Shown piece after piece: positions 36,046 to 51,000 of a stretch of DNA of 64,000 nt (position 1 is the first letter of the stretch; each line of letters starts with the position of its first letter). The notes beneath the pieces were generated by a model, which was given only the letters and a program-made list of their open reading frames with translations, searched no databases and was not told where the DNA came from. The stretch is from Mesaphorura yosii (Eukaryota > Arthropoda > Collembola > Poduromorpha > Tullbergiidae). Location of the stretch: the NCBI GenBank assembly GCA_009869945.1, contig WIXG01000319.1, forward strand, positions 1-64,000. The letters run 5' to 3'. The translations under genes and the position numbers were made by a program.

Positions 36046-39000
36046 TAAGATTTATTACAAATTGGGGAAACAGCCAACACGCTTGTAATTATGAACGGTG
36101 CGCATGCGCCTGCATTCTCAGCTGTCTAATCGCCAGTGCATAATGCATAATATTAAATCATATTTCGTCTGGCATGGGTTCACTCTCGGCAAGAAAACGA
36201 AGAGAACGAATCAAGAAATCACTTCATATTGCACTGCCCATTTAACTTCACTCCAATCTTCTTCCTGTTTCGAGTTCCTCTTGTTGCACTGCACTTTGTA
36301 TGAGTCTATTTCATTAACATCGATTATGGGCTTTTAATTTGTAAAGCGCTGCAGAGTTCATAAAGTTCGCATTTATACTCACGAAAGCGTGCGTGGGCCG
36401 CTGCTTTGGCGAATGCGAATGCAAAACGCGAAACCCATTAACTCGGATCTCCGCACAGTATGGTCACGGTATTATGTACTTTGTGCTCTTGAAAAGTATG
36501 ATTTTTCTTGAACCGCGAGCATGCACGCAGCTGATGAACTGATCAAGTTAACTGTAGTTTATTGTGCAGTTTATGGGCTTTGTGTGCAAAGCCAAAAGAG
36601 TGTGGATTTTATTATTGTGTGAGGATTGCTGAGGAGGAAGATGAAGTCTAGTGTCTGACGCTGATTCTCCGAAAAGGGCCTTCTTAATTTGATATCCTTG
36701 TAAGTAGGTGAGATATTCTAAATTGGTTGACGTCGTAAAGTCCAATAAGTGCTTCTCGTTGGCCGAACCCAATTCACTTGGCGAAGGCAGGAATTCGAAC
36801 GCTGATTCAATGTCAAAATTGACAGTTACTTTGCCAGTCCACAGGCCACAGAGACTTGATGGAATAATTCACAGTCAGCAAGATTAATTGCAATTGCAAT
36901 GAAACTCGAAAACTTTCAAACACAGGAACGCAGGAACGATGAAGGCTTTCAGTCGTACGCGTGCACTATTGACCACATTTGGCAAGAGAAACACGACACA
37001 CCAAGCCACACCACAGCAAAGCACAGGATTGAGTTTGGAGAGTTTGTGTTGTAATTTCACTTTGCAAGCAGGCACTTTGAAGAGAATGTTTGTAAACACA
37101 GCGATGGTAATTGTAATTAGTTGTTATACTTGAACGCGGACGCGGACGAGTGACTGACTGACTTTGCAAGCACCTGTTAATGAGTTTATGACCAAATTCT
37201 TCACTTGGTTGAATGTTTAGCTTGCTGTCCAGCACTGAGAGTCGTGGTGCGTTGCTTTCCTATTGAAAGTATAGAATAAAAGTATTTTAGTTGAAGGGGC
37301 ACTTGAAGTCTTAAACCTCGAAGGTCGAATTGGAATTCAGTCACTTTGCTTTATGCTTGGCATGACACGGCCATGTGTCTCGCCGAACGAAGAGCTCAGT
37401 TGAAAATGATCAAAAATATGAGGATTCAAAGAAAAGATTAATGAAAGAAGAATTCGTAGCTCGTAAAAGAAATTCCTTCCACGCACCACACCACCTTGCC
37501 TTCGTTTCGTTTCATATTTCTTACCAACCCTTCATACACTTTCTACGTGCACATGCGGCAAGGTAGAATTATTATAAATCTGTGCGACTGGGTTGAAATT
37601 TACAGTGGACCAACGCATAACGCATTATTGTTGCACATTATTGCAAGTCAGGCTGTTAAGGTACTTGCTTATATTTCACATTCACTTTACCCAACCGGTG
37701 TTGTCTGCAGGCTCACAACTCCAAAAACGAAGACGTGAAGCAAAAGTTGATTTTCAAGACAGACAAGGCAGGCAGCAAGCTTGTTCAGCGTTCAGCTGCA
37801 GAAACCAAGATTCGCCACATATCAAAGAGGCAGAGAGAGAAATGTGTACACAAGTAACAATGACCAATATTTTCGCCACATCTTCGTCTCGCATTGCGCT
37901 GCAACAATTACCATATTCAACAACAACAATTCGAAGTGTACTAATGATAGGTTATTATTATAATTTCACACGAGGTTAGCTCAAACGTTGTCTTTCTTAG
38001 TTTAGCTTAAGCGCAGGCCAAGTCAGAGACCAGTCTCAAGTTTCAACAACGCTCAATCTGGTCATGCTCGTGAATGGTGTTGGCAATTGTTGCAATTTGG
38101 GATTGCGGCTGAAAAACTGATTTGACTTTGATTAGAGAGTATTAGTATCATTTTGGGAACAATAATCAGGAAATTCTACTTATCATTCGATTGTGTACTC
38201 TATGATCAACTTGTCAGCCAACTCGGTCTTGGCTTGGCTGTGATTTTGGTGTGATATTTGACTGATGCGAGAGTATTCCACTTACATACATAATTCAACT
38301 CGTCATCGGCTGGGCTCAGAATCAGACTCGTATGCTCTACAGGCTACAAGTCGTGAACAATTACAGCCTAATAGCCATAACGTCAATTGATAGTCTAGAG
38401 TGGAATACTTTAACTTTGCTCGACTCAATTGACTGTCAAAAGACAAAAGTCAGACACAGGCGATGAAAGACGAAACACGAATTGCAATTGAACTCCAAAT
38501 TAAGAAAACAAATGTCACTGCAGAGATTGCAATTATATTGTAAGTTGACTTTATGTGGTCTGACCAGCACGACATACATACATTCATATTCACATTGAAG
38601 ATTCTTCACCTTTACCTTGCGTCTTGTATGCAATAAATTGCAATTGAGAATGAGTTCATTCAATCTCCCATTCTAAAAATATCACTGCCAGTGCATAAAT
38701 GGTTATACTTAGTCACGGCTAGCGCCAAGCGCTAAATACAATTTAAAAAATTACACATCCAATCCATTCAGACAACAATGCAGCGTTATTGGCAATGCCA
38801 AGCCAGGCCAAGTCAAGATGAATGGACTCAAGAAGGCCTAATTCGGGTGGCGCAGCAGTTGGCTATTGGCTGTCTCTCTGCTGCACTTATTTTTCACCAG
38901 TCTGTTATCCCAAATTCGATGAATTCTTCATGTGAGCTTTGGTCGTGGCAGCCACTCACATGCTACGTGCATGCTGACTGTTGACTGCAGGCTACACGCT

Positions 39001-42000
39001 GCTGCTGTGCTGCCAGCAGTCAGCCCTGAGCAGCATGAAAACGTTCAATCCGTCTAAATTTATACGATCCACAATTTACAAATAAGAGCATAAAATATAA
39101 ACAAGAATGATCTTCGCCTTCACGTGAAATGACGCTTCACGCTTCTTCTTCAGTAGTTTACTAACCTCAATTTCAAGCACGAATCAGTGGCATCAACAGC
39201 AGGAACGACAACCACGAGTGGCATGTCAAGAAATAAGGCAGGATTCGCAATTCACGAAACAAGAAACTAAACAATTGAAATGGAAGTTGATTTTTTGCTA
39301 TTACAAGATCAAGTTTGAAACAAAGCAAAGAATGACAAAGTAGACAAAGTAAACGAACGCACTTTTTGGCGTGAAGAACTTCTGCCGTGTAGGTTTCAGT
39401 TTTTGGATGTCAACTGCTTCTGCTTCCTAGATCAGCTCAGACTCGATTCGATTGTGATTGAGACAATTAAAGGGCGAGTTTAATCGCGAGCTTGATTTGA
39501 ATTGAACTTGATTTACTGATCCACAAAAAGCTGGTTGAACTGAAACAATGAACAATGCGAATGCAAGTGCACAAGGCAGGCAGCAGGTTAAGTAAGAACA
39601 CGAAGTGGTGACACGCTGGTACAAAGGTGACACTATTACGCTGACAATTACACGCCTGGCCGCGTGAGTGTGAACGCATGATCTTGTAACGAGGTTGCGT
39701 CTTACGTGGCACTGGCACGTCGACGAGCTTGGCTCCATTGTTCTGCAATATTGAGGTGAAGCGAGCAGTGCAAATAAAGAGCCAATTAATTAAACTAAGA
39801 ATAGAGTCTCAGCCCTTTTAATTAATGGCACACATCGACTGCAGAATGAAATTGAATCTTCTTTCAGAATCAATTCAATGACAGGCGTCTGCTAGTTCGC
39901 TTGTCTGAACATTAATTAATCTCTGATTGGCCATTGAATATCTTACAATGGCCTTCACCCCAGCGTCGAGACGAGACGAGACAGGTACAGAAAGAGAGTT
40001 TGACTACACTGCTCTGCCGTGGTGTGCAATTTGTCTATTTGTCTTCGAACATTCGTTTGCGCCTTGACAAGACAAACACCGGTGAACTCAGCTTTAAATA
40101 AACAACAACACAAATACGCATACCAAGATCTTAATTCAGTAACTTGAAACGACAGGCCGTTAAATGATGCCGAACTCACCTAACATTTTACCTTCCGTCA
40201 GCCAAGCGCATTGCACACTTTTATTACAACACAATAAACGGAATTGATGTTTCTGTGTCTCTGTGTCGTCGTCTCAGCTCTCAACTCTGCTGCTCACTGC
40301 TCATCAACATTGTTTATACCCAAATGCGGTATCAAAACAGCAGCAGTGTCAGCATTCAGGTTCTTGTGCAAAATCTTGGCAGGTTTACGTACTCAGCCAC
40401 TGTGCTGAACCCTCCTTGCGATTCAGCTTCTTGCCATCTCATTAGATGAGATTCCCCAGATTGTCGATTGTCAATTTTTTGCATTGTGCAGCCCTCTGAA
40501 TACTGCATACGCGTTTGATATGCATTGATGTCCTCAAATGATAACATTCACTGCAAAAACGAAACTCGTTGGATTCATTTCAGGCAGGACCGAAATTGAA
40601 ACTGCCAAAATCGTGTCACTGTTGTAAACCAAACTTGAATGACCTGAATGGTTGAATTGAGGATTGAATTCGGACTAAAAACAGAAAATCATTTGAACGT
40701 TCAACTTTATGGTCAAAACGATCATTTACGCGGTGCTATTGCCCATTGCATTGCCCGTAATTGAACACTGCACTTTCGCTCTTTTATTTTATTCGCACAT
40801 CGTTGGCAGCCGCATCGCGGTTGCGAGTTGCGAATCGCGATTTATTTAAATCGCAGTTGAGTGTGATTATCGATGTTTTTATTACGGCTTTCATAAACAT
40901 GAAAATTTATTTTGTACATTAGCACTTAATGACTCGAGCGGTTAATCCCACAAACCAGAGTTCCACATTTCGCTTCGCGTGCGCGCGTGGTAATTTATGG
41001 GCGAGGAACACCGCGAACAAATTCGGTTGGCTAATTGCTGACTTTGGAATGGAAAGTTGTATGAACATGAAACTCATGTCCTAAGCTTACTCGTTATTTG
41101 CATAATTGCATAGTTTACACTTTCGGCCGGTCAAAATAAATGAGTGAAGTGGATTTCCTAAGTATTGACTTAACTTTTCGAGTTGCAGTTTTGTGCGAGT
41201 CCATGATTGAGAGCATCAAGGAACGAATGAATGGATGAATGAATAGCATGTGAGGACAGGCTCGTAACCCACAAATACAAATATGCGAGTGTATTATTTG
41301 TAGAGGCAGTGCTCACTGTGTTCAATTATTGTCCGACTCGATCACACTTCCCCATTGAAGCGTGACGCACAAGCAACTGGCGACCGACACCAATTGACGC
41401 TAATGAAATAAAACAAGGGGCTAAATAGAACTTCACCGTGTGACGAGAACGACTACTTCACCGAGAAATTAAAAAGAATGCAGAAATCGAAGCTGCCCTG
41501 CTCGAAAATACGTGAGTACGTGCTCGTATTTCAGAAATTTTAAATTCTCGTTAAGTCTCATGCAATGCAAAACTGTACCAGTGAACCATAATTTGTCATA
41601 TTTTCCACCATTGCAATGTGAATCAGCTTTTCCTGCTCTACTTATTCAATGCACATGCTAGGATGTTGGCGTGGCGTGTCAAACGAAATTGGATTTTAAG
41701 TTCTTGTTACTGCAAGTTACAAATTACAAATTGCGAACCTTAAATTGCATACTACGTGTTTCGCCTTTCGTGGATCGCGTGTGATCCACTCCTCTCGTTT
41801 CTTGATCGTCTTAGCCGTAATTAGTCATTATGAGCGTAATCGTAATCTCCATTTGTCAAACAAAAAAGGAACATGAATGCTAAACGTAAACGAGAGTCAG
41901 AATGCAGTCAAAATGCTCGCGTTTCACGACAAATATGCCCTGTCAGAGAAATTTCGCTGGTATGAGCAGAGCTCATCTGAAAGCGTGAATCGTGAGTCAG

Positions 42001-45000
42001 AACTCATGATTTGTGAGTACCGGCCGGCTCTCGAACAGTTGGGTTTATGCAAATGAAAACTGCAAACTGCAAAATTGTGGGAGTTGCAGCAGCGTTCGTA
42101 AATCATTTTCACGTGAGTTTTAGAAATTAAGGGAAGGAAGAGACTCAGTCGGCGTCGTGCAATTTATTGCATCTGCGTCAGATTCGCTGTTCATGTGTTG
42201 CAGACTGTGACCTAGAAATGGTGATGGCTGGCAGAATTCATACTTCCTCTTCGCATTCTGGCATTATTGCCAGGCGATTCTTTCCCACCTCCACAGTGCT
42301 CCGTACTCTGTACTCAGACAGTCTTAACCATAATTCATAACACAAGAACTCCGTATAATCTCTCAAGGCACAACGATAAAAATCTGCGAGATTTGTTGCA
42401 TTTCATCGCATAAGAGAAAATCGTGTAATTGTATCATAATTCGAGAGGAGCAGAATTTTCATCGCACGTACACGTATTTCACGTACTTAATTGAGGCACA
42501 AATGAATTTTTGAGCGATTGCTCGATTATTCTTTGGGATTATTGTGCCAGCTGCCAAGATGTTTACTACTACCAGCGACTACGGCGAGTGATGTTCATGT
42601 ACAAAATGTAATTAAAGGAATGATAAATGAACATTTCTTTCTCGAGAAGTGTTGATACCTCGTAATTGGAAAGCGTTCACACTTCAAGACAACAATACAG
42701 AAACTTTTATTCTTGGTGATGTGCACGGATTGAATTACAGTTTAAACATAAATACAATACGCATCATTTCCTATTTGTTTGCAAGATTTTCAACCATCAA
42801 TGAGGTTATGAATTGAAAAATCAAAATCTCGTTTTCCGTTGTCCGACTGAGGCGATTTGTTCGAATTTCAAAGACTCGTTTAAAATGGGCCAGTATTGCA
42901 TCCAGTTTTTTCTTCCACCAACAACTTTTGCCTTCTGTCGTGTGGATTAATTGATAAATGCAAATTTTAATGGGTCCCAGTATAAACTGGGCTCAGAGTA
43001 TTAATTTATGAGCTTTTGTTGATTAAAATCTACACAGAATTCAAAAAACTTGAAAAACATGCGCTTTTTATTGTGTTTGCCTGCGTTTCAAGTGATTTTA
43101 GTTGAAGCAACGAGTTCCTCGCCGTATTTCATTGTAAAGTCACACTCATTCAAAGGCACTTTGTTTTATGTCGACAATTTTGTTATTTTGTATGGGCAAA
43201 TTGTTTAAGACATGGCGTTTACTTTATTATTAATTCAATCTGATATTATTCTGAACATGAACCTTAAAAGTTGGTTAGCCAACCGAACCGGTGCGATTTG
43301 GCTGAGCACAGTGTACACCGCATAACACAGGCGGGGTTGAATGACAAGGCGCAAGGCGAAGGCACCAAAGTCACTTTTTGCAGTCAGCAATGTATGCAGC
43401 GACGTACGACTCTACTTAGCGTAACAAGATACTGCACGAGCTATTTGTATGAATGACATCCTTTGATATTTATATTTATGAGTTATGACTCTTGGCAGAG
43501 AGATCACAAGAGCCATTCTCATTAGCAAACGAAGGGCAAGTCGATAAAAGTTGAAAAAAAATAAAACTCAAGCTTCGAGTCCAACTAGTGTCTTGAAAAC
43601 AAACCCAGCTATATTATCAAAACGAGCGGATAGTTTTTGAGGCCGCTAGCATGAAAAGAATTGCAGTTTTGGGCAAATATTCCAAATTTACCATCACTGT
43701 TATATATTATAGTGTGATTAATGATAGACACAAGAGATCGACTTTTAGGTGGGTGACATTTCTCGCTGCTTTTCTAAAGCAGATCAACGGTACTGCTCGA
43801 ATGATTCCCAAATTTGGCCAATTCGTCTACGAAGCACAGGAAGTGATCCAACTCGTTCCGTGTAAACTAGGTGAGAAGATTTGATTTTAGGAGAACAAGC
43901 GCCAAGCAAAAACTTAAAAAGGGTGTAAAAACTTGTCGAATAATCACAATCGTCTCTATTTCAATTGTGCACCGGCGCATGCATGCACGATTTAGCAAAT
44001 GACATTTAGATCAGTATTATAATTACGTAAAAGTAGTACGCGACTTGAAACAATGATTTGCAAAGTGTGTCTGCAGGTTGCTGGCAGCCGTCAGCTGTTA
44101 AGTTAGTCATACAACTGCATTGACATCATTCAAGTCAAGTGTAACAATGGGAGAAAGAACTCGTATTGGGCGACGACGGCGCGCAATTGAAATCGACATC
44201 GAGTCTAGCCTGAACAAAGATGGTCGCGTTAAGCGTTTAGAAAATGAAACTACAAATCAAAATCAAGTTTCCGTCATTTTATCGCTTTTTACGATGAGAA
44301 CTCGAAATCTCGTCCACTAAAAGTGGATCAGAAGCTGATAGGTGACTGTGACTGACGGAATTCATCTGTTTGACGAAGTTTCCGCATAGGCCTCCGGCCA
44401 GCAGTTGACATTTGACAAATTCTTTTGTTCATGTCACTTGTGTTACGAGTTGTCAAACTGATTAAAAACAGTTGTCGTAATTGTGGTACAATATTTGCAC
44501 ATTCTTAGTAAAGGTGGAAGCAAGAATGTTATATCATGTTTAACGGGATCTCGATAGGAAAAGTACGTTGACGGAATAAATATGAATAAATTAACCATAC
44601 AGTAATGAAAACCAGATGCGCACAGAAGCTGTGCCGTGTCGGTGCAGTGATTTGCCCACTTCTCACGATTTCAAATCACATCTTTGTGTTTAATGTAATT
44701 TTAATTATTGTGCACGCATTAAAGCGAGGCACTGCGCAGCGCAGAGGCACTCAAAATATTACTACAGCCACGGTAATCTTTGTAATCAGATTATGAATGG
44801 TCTTTAATTTCACTTTTGTAGATAAGAATCTGTACTGCAGATTGCAGATGCAAGCGTCTCGTCCTTTTGTCAAGCTTCTGTGCTCCCGTTTTCGTGCTGC
44901 CTGCTCGCATTTGGGTAATTAAACATGAAGAAGCTGCGATTATGAGACTTGTTTTGAGGATCACGGCGCGACAGATAGAGACAAAAACGAGACATGTCGC

Positions 45001-48000
45001 TTCTTGACTTTCGCAAATGCAATTAAGGCGAGGCACTCACTCATTTGTGTTATCATCGCTCTGCTCATCGCACAGCACAGCACAAAGTGCGAAAAACTTT
45101 TCCAGCAATAAATTCTTACCGTCCACATTCGCATTCGCGAATCCCACAATAAAGATGTTTACGCCAAAAATCGCAGCGTGTGGAAAGTGCTAATTTGGCG
45201 AAGACGTTTAGATTTATTAGCAGCAATATCAGCCCATAAATCTTGATTTTTTTCAAAAATGTGTGCTTTTGGACACTTCTAGCGCACATAAAATTAAACT
45301 GAAGTACATGAATAAATTCATCGTGGAAATATTTCGCAGGAACAAAGTAACGATTTTCTCAGGCTGCTTAAGAATTCACTGCATTCACATTCTTTCCGTG
45401 TCTGGTCGTAATCAGTGCGAACTTGAAACTGAGGCAAAGTATTTCTGTATTCCAAGAAGCTCGTTTAACTACTACTATAAATACAAAACTTATTATACCA
45501 GGTCATGATGCAGCAAAGTTCGGGACAATAAATTCCGCATCGAGTCAACAACACATGAAATATGATAAAGAGTCAGCTTCGCACGATTCAGGGACCTACA
45601 GTCCAATGGAACCTTAACTGTTTACAAGTCACACTGTAACATGATACACGTGTTTACCACTGCGCACTGAAGCTGCTAATATCGATACTTCTCGTGTTAC
45701 GCACCGCGAATCGCAAAAACATGGACCAAACTTCCTTATTTTATTACATTGTGAGGAATCGTGCCCACATTCTTTGGCGGAAACTAGGACTTGGGCTGCC
45801 AGTAGGAACTTGACCATTTTGACTTTCGCAGATTGGTAAAGTGCGAAAAATTTCTATTTTATTGAGGCATTAAAATAAATTAATATGTAGCGTCTTCAAA
45901 TTGAACTTATTCTCGCTTTCGGTAGGTTGGTCTTTCTGCAATTCTCTTTTGCAAAATTGAAATCACTCAACTTGAGAAGTCATTCGCGTTTTGCTCGCTT
46001 GATGGGGAAATTGCTTTCGAGTGCAAATGCAAAATTGCTCATTCAAGCTCGTTTGTAGCAAGTCAGACTTCAGATTCAACCACAAACACAATATTGCGGA
46101 CCACAAACTCAAAATTTGGTACGAACTGAACCGTAAGCCTGCAATTTCTCAACAAAATTTTCAACATAATGTTCTTAATTTGATGCATCAATAAGAATTC
46201 GATTACTTAATGATTCTGACTCAATTCAAGAATGCCAACGCCAATACGTCAAAGTGCACAATGGCCACGTCCTAAAGATAGTATGCTTAATATAAAAGAC
46301 CAAATTTTTAACGCACGCTGTGATAAATACAAAACAAAGTATTGCGATAAAGGCCGCAGTTGCATTTACGAATTGCGACTACGAATGCAATTTTGCAACT
46401 GCCGGCAGGATGCTTTTGAAATACACGAAACACGAACTCCTGAATGCAGTCGTTACTGGGCAATTGTTGTGTGCCGTGCATTTTTGGGCAAATTTAATCT
46501 CTGAGATCTTGTGTGCTGCCGTTGCCAGTACGCATTATTGATAATCAATGCCCAGATCCTTTAAATACTTTATAGTTCGATTACAGTTCTGTACTTTGTG
46601 GTCGATGCCTGAATCAACCAACTCCCGGAAGGCATCGATTTACTGTTTGTATTGAAGTTCATCACAACCACAAATCGTAAATCACACTCATAAATAGTTG
46701 AGCAACTGCACAATACCTCCAAATATAACTGCCCTCATGGCTGAATTTCAATTATCGAGCTGCTATCACGATCGCGTCGAAAGAAATAAACCCACAACTA
46801 TTAAGAATATTCCATTGCTATTGAAGAGTAATAGAATCGAGGATCAAAGCCAAGCCATTTATTGTCAGTACTGCATTGAAGTCTTTGAAGTCATTGTAAA
46901 CGGATTTTGTTAATGAGATTTTAGTGTGACCACCTTTTTGCTGCACTCAAGTACGTGCTTCGCTCCTGCTTCACGAAATTACGGGCACCCATCGCCATGA
47001 TTTCCAAAGAATGGAATGAATTGGTTATAGCGGATAGTACAGTTATGAAAAGCGTACGCAGTTCATCACTCCATTTGGGCAGGCGTGCGTGCACGAGTGC
47101 AGACACGGAGCACGGTTATAGTAATAATCGTACGATGACTAGTCGCAATGAAATGGTCTCAGTCCTCAGCCATCAGCCTGTCCGTTACTGCGAGATTAGA
47201 TTGAATGCTCAGGTAATTTATGAGTCTGTAACTTGTAGAAAGGGAAATTTGACTATTTTCGTGTGGTGCAATGCGAGTACGATTCAAGGCTTCAAGGTTA
47301 AGAAATTTCCACAAAAGAATTTGAATGTACAGTTACTCACAGTGCAGTGGCAGTGGTAATGGTAAATGTGGTTGGACTGCTGCTCCTGGCGAAAAAAATG
47401 ATCTCGATTAATTTCCGTAGGATTTGAACTCATTAAAAATGCAGTGCCATACAGCCCTACTGCAGCACGTGAGATGCGAAAATAAAAACAGTTGAAAGCA
47501 GACACGCACATAATCTCAGGTTACAATCAAGTCAGTCAGTTATTAGCCCGTATAATAATGGAGCCTTAATTAACTTGTTAAATTCAAATTCATTTTATCT
47601 TTATCGCTCGGCCAGCCAAAAGTACTGTAATTTGAGTGGGCAATTTTTGTTGACTCAGCTCGCGTGTGACTGCGGCTGCTACCCAAAAGCCGTCACATTC
47701 GACAGTCTGCACCATTTGCGCGTGTGCGTGTAACTTTGATTAATCGCTTCATTACGCCGATGAATTGCAAACAAGATAAGAATCGTGTTTCTTATTTTGG
47801 AGACTGGCTCCTTAAACACAAAATTATGTCATAGGGCATGGACCGCACTGCATGCCGTATAGGAAATAGTCTCTCTTGTTCAAGAATGTACAAATTATCA
47901 ACCAACGCCATATTAATATTCTTGTGTTTGATAATTACGCGAATTTATGCAATACTTTCACCTTTTCTTTTGGACAAGAGGTCCTTAAGCGGCCTGCCGC

Positions 48001-51000
48001 GACGTTGACGTTGAAGTGTCAACGTAGGTTGATTACATGTAACCTCGGTTCGCATTCACACGAGAAGTGTGTAACTTCAACTGACTATTCAGCCCACCTC
48101 ATGTATGTTGCGTACAAGTATAAATATAGAAATTAATCTCATAAATAATGCATCAGTGTAAATAATAATTATTAGAATTAGAGTCTGAGATCCAAAATCA
48201 ATCGTCATTTCGTATGTAACAAAAGTTCGCTATCATCTGGTAACTTGACAAATGACATTGACGACAATCATATCGGTATCGGTAATGGATTGCGCCCAAC
48301 GTAACTAAAAGTGCTCTAATGAATATTGAGTACTCGCATCTGCTTCTGTACGAGTTCACTGAATGATTACGCGCCCATTAAGCGGTCATTCAGCGTTTCG
48401 TGCTTGTGTTTCTGCATTTGGCAGACATCAGCGTAAAATCTGAAGTGCACTTCCTTCTCAAAATCCGCAATCTAAGTTTGCCATCCTATATTCGCTCATG
48501 ATCTTAACGACGATTTTAGTTGCATTGTATTATGCTTTGTCCTTTCTCTGTCGCTGTTGCTCTGTCGCTGTCGCTTGTGGTCATTAACACTTATGATTAA
48601 GTTTCCTACATGGGCTGGGTGTGCGTGCCCGTCGCCTGACGCCCACCCCCACAATATTGTGTCACGTACACACTGCATATTTCAATGAATGCGGCTATTA
48701 TTACGGGATGAATGAAGGACAATAGAGAGGAGATGTATAATTATTACTGAAATTTTATGACAGTCAGTGCCAAACAGGTTCTTTCTTTAATTTGGAGTTT
48801 ACTAAATTGTCTCGTGCCGGACGGCGAGCTCGAGCTTTGTCGACTGCGATTTCATGCCAGATTGAGACTTGAGACTCTCAGTTGAACGGGCCCAATCGCG
48901 TTTTATGTTGAGTCAGGTTATTCGCAATTGTATCGTTTATTATTACGACCTTATTTAGAAGTAATGACCTCGTATGATGTGACATGATACCAAAATTACA
49001 CACGAGTTTACAAGTTTATGCGATGCATCCTGATTCTGATCAGAATCAGGCTCACAAATTACGACATCAAATCTATGGCTTAGATAAGAACGCCAGCATA
49101 GACAAAGTAGGTCTATCATTCTCTTTGACAAGAATAACGTATTGCTGGACAGGCACATGCTAAGCTATCATTATCGAACTTAATATTGTACTCAGGGGAT
49201 TAAAAGTATCTTTTAACTCTAAAATCAAAAATTTACAATGGCCAAAGTGAAAGTGAAACAGCACTGGCGCTACTGCAAAGGCTAATCAGTATTTCATTGC
49301 ATCCGTCAAGGATTTAAGCGTTGAATAGCAACAACGAAGTCAGTGAGGAACAGAGTCAACAATGCAAATGGTTATCTGGGCTCGTCGTTAGTTATTTTGC
49401 CTAATTTCGTTCTTGTAATATTTACTTAAGCGTAGCAAAAGCGCTTGGTGAAAAGGCCATTATTTATTTATGCTAAAATTCGCAAACGATTTACGTGAAT
49501 CACGACAAGTTAATTTTATATTAGCACACTCAAAGGCCTTCAATTTTCAATGCGTTTTGCTTCAGAGCTGACACGAATATTCACAACACTGAACGAACGT
49601 TGACTAAGTTTCGAGAGACTCATCTTCATCGAAGGATAATCGTGAACAGATAAACATCGAGATCATCGAGCATTAAAGATTTTGTAATGCCATCCAAATT
49701 GCCATTGTCACCACTCCATTTGGAATGGCATAATCTCTGAATTGTGGTCAGATTCGTGCATAGCATCACAATTGCTGCCTGAGAGCAACTTCCTACTGCA
49801 TTTACCGTAAAAATAATAGATTACATAATTCGAATTCCACTTTTCACTACCATTGTTATTAATATGAGTTTTGACACTTACATAAATTATGTCATTCAAA
49901 ACAGTGCATTTCTGTATTATTATCCCATCTCAAATCAACGCCGCTGCCGTTGCACTGCAATTATAGTGCTCCGAGTTTCGCAAAGGCAAATCCCAAGGAG
50001 CCGCGTTTGTTGTAGCCTTCGGCTCGGCAGCCAGACTCCATTGTCATCTGGGAAATGTCAACACCCAGCACGTCGCGGAGACAATGCGAACACTAATCGC
50101 AAACGTGCTAGGTGCAAATTGCAAATCACACCAACGTACAACAATGCCCAAGTGAAATACGAAACATCACACGAAAAAGCCGGAAAAATATTATTACAAT
50201 AATGTGAATGGAAATAATAAATAAAAGAAGAGTCGGGAAGAAGAAGAAGCGACACGAACAAATACGGCGAGTATGAGTTAAAAGCCAGCCGCGCCGTGTC
50301 GTACAATTGAGCACACAGCTCGCAGATTCTCACAATGCACGGCTTTCGTGTCAATATCCTTTGAGAAAGGCGACCGATTCACAGCCACAGCCAAAGCCAA
50401 CCAGTGTTATACAACTGGCAACAATGAATGCGATGATGAGTTGAAGCAGTGATTATCCACGGGTAGACTTATGTGCATGCATGTGCATGTGGACACGGAA
50501 TATTCCTTTCTGCTGGTTTCCCATAATGTGTGGAGTATGAATTGTGAAAAAACAGAACAGGTCGCTGTTGATATTTCGTACGAAAAGTCGTGTCTTCGTG
50601 AAAAGTGCATTTCCTCTGCTTCAAGCATTGCGTGTCTGATAATTTATAAAGAGGAAGACGTTGATTACTCTTAAATACCAGTTTTTATAATGGGTTATGT
50701 ATTCGTATGCGTACGCGTTTTTGTATTCTACTTCTGAGCCCAGTACAATGAATTACTTCAATTCACAAATCAAATTAATGGCTTGCCTCCACAGCCTCAC
50801 CCATAAACCTTCACAATGAATTTGAGCTGTGCTATTCTTCAGCTAATCAATGGCTTCATTATAGGCAGGTTAAAAACCCGTACAGGCCAGGCGAGCGAAC
50901 ATGAGACAAATTCTTCTCATTCTCAACGAATCTCGACCATTAGCTTTGTTATTGTTATTATAGGAAATAAAATTTGACTTTGATTGAAAGAATGCGCATA

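Noticed and set aside
46955..47359. 134-codon open frame in the gene desert
   Set aside because: No domain or membrane pattern, and opposed by a minus-strand open frame over part of its length.
48002..48025. 8-bp inverted repeat ACGTTGAC / GTCAACGT
   Set aside because: The stem is short with a small loop and no neighbouring gene; not distinguishable from chance.
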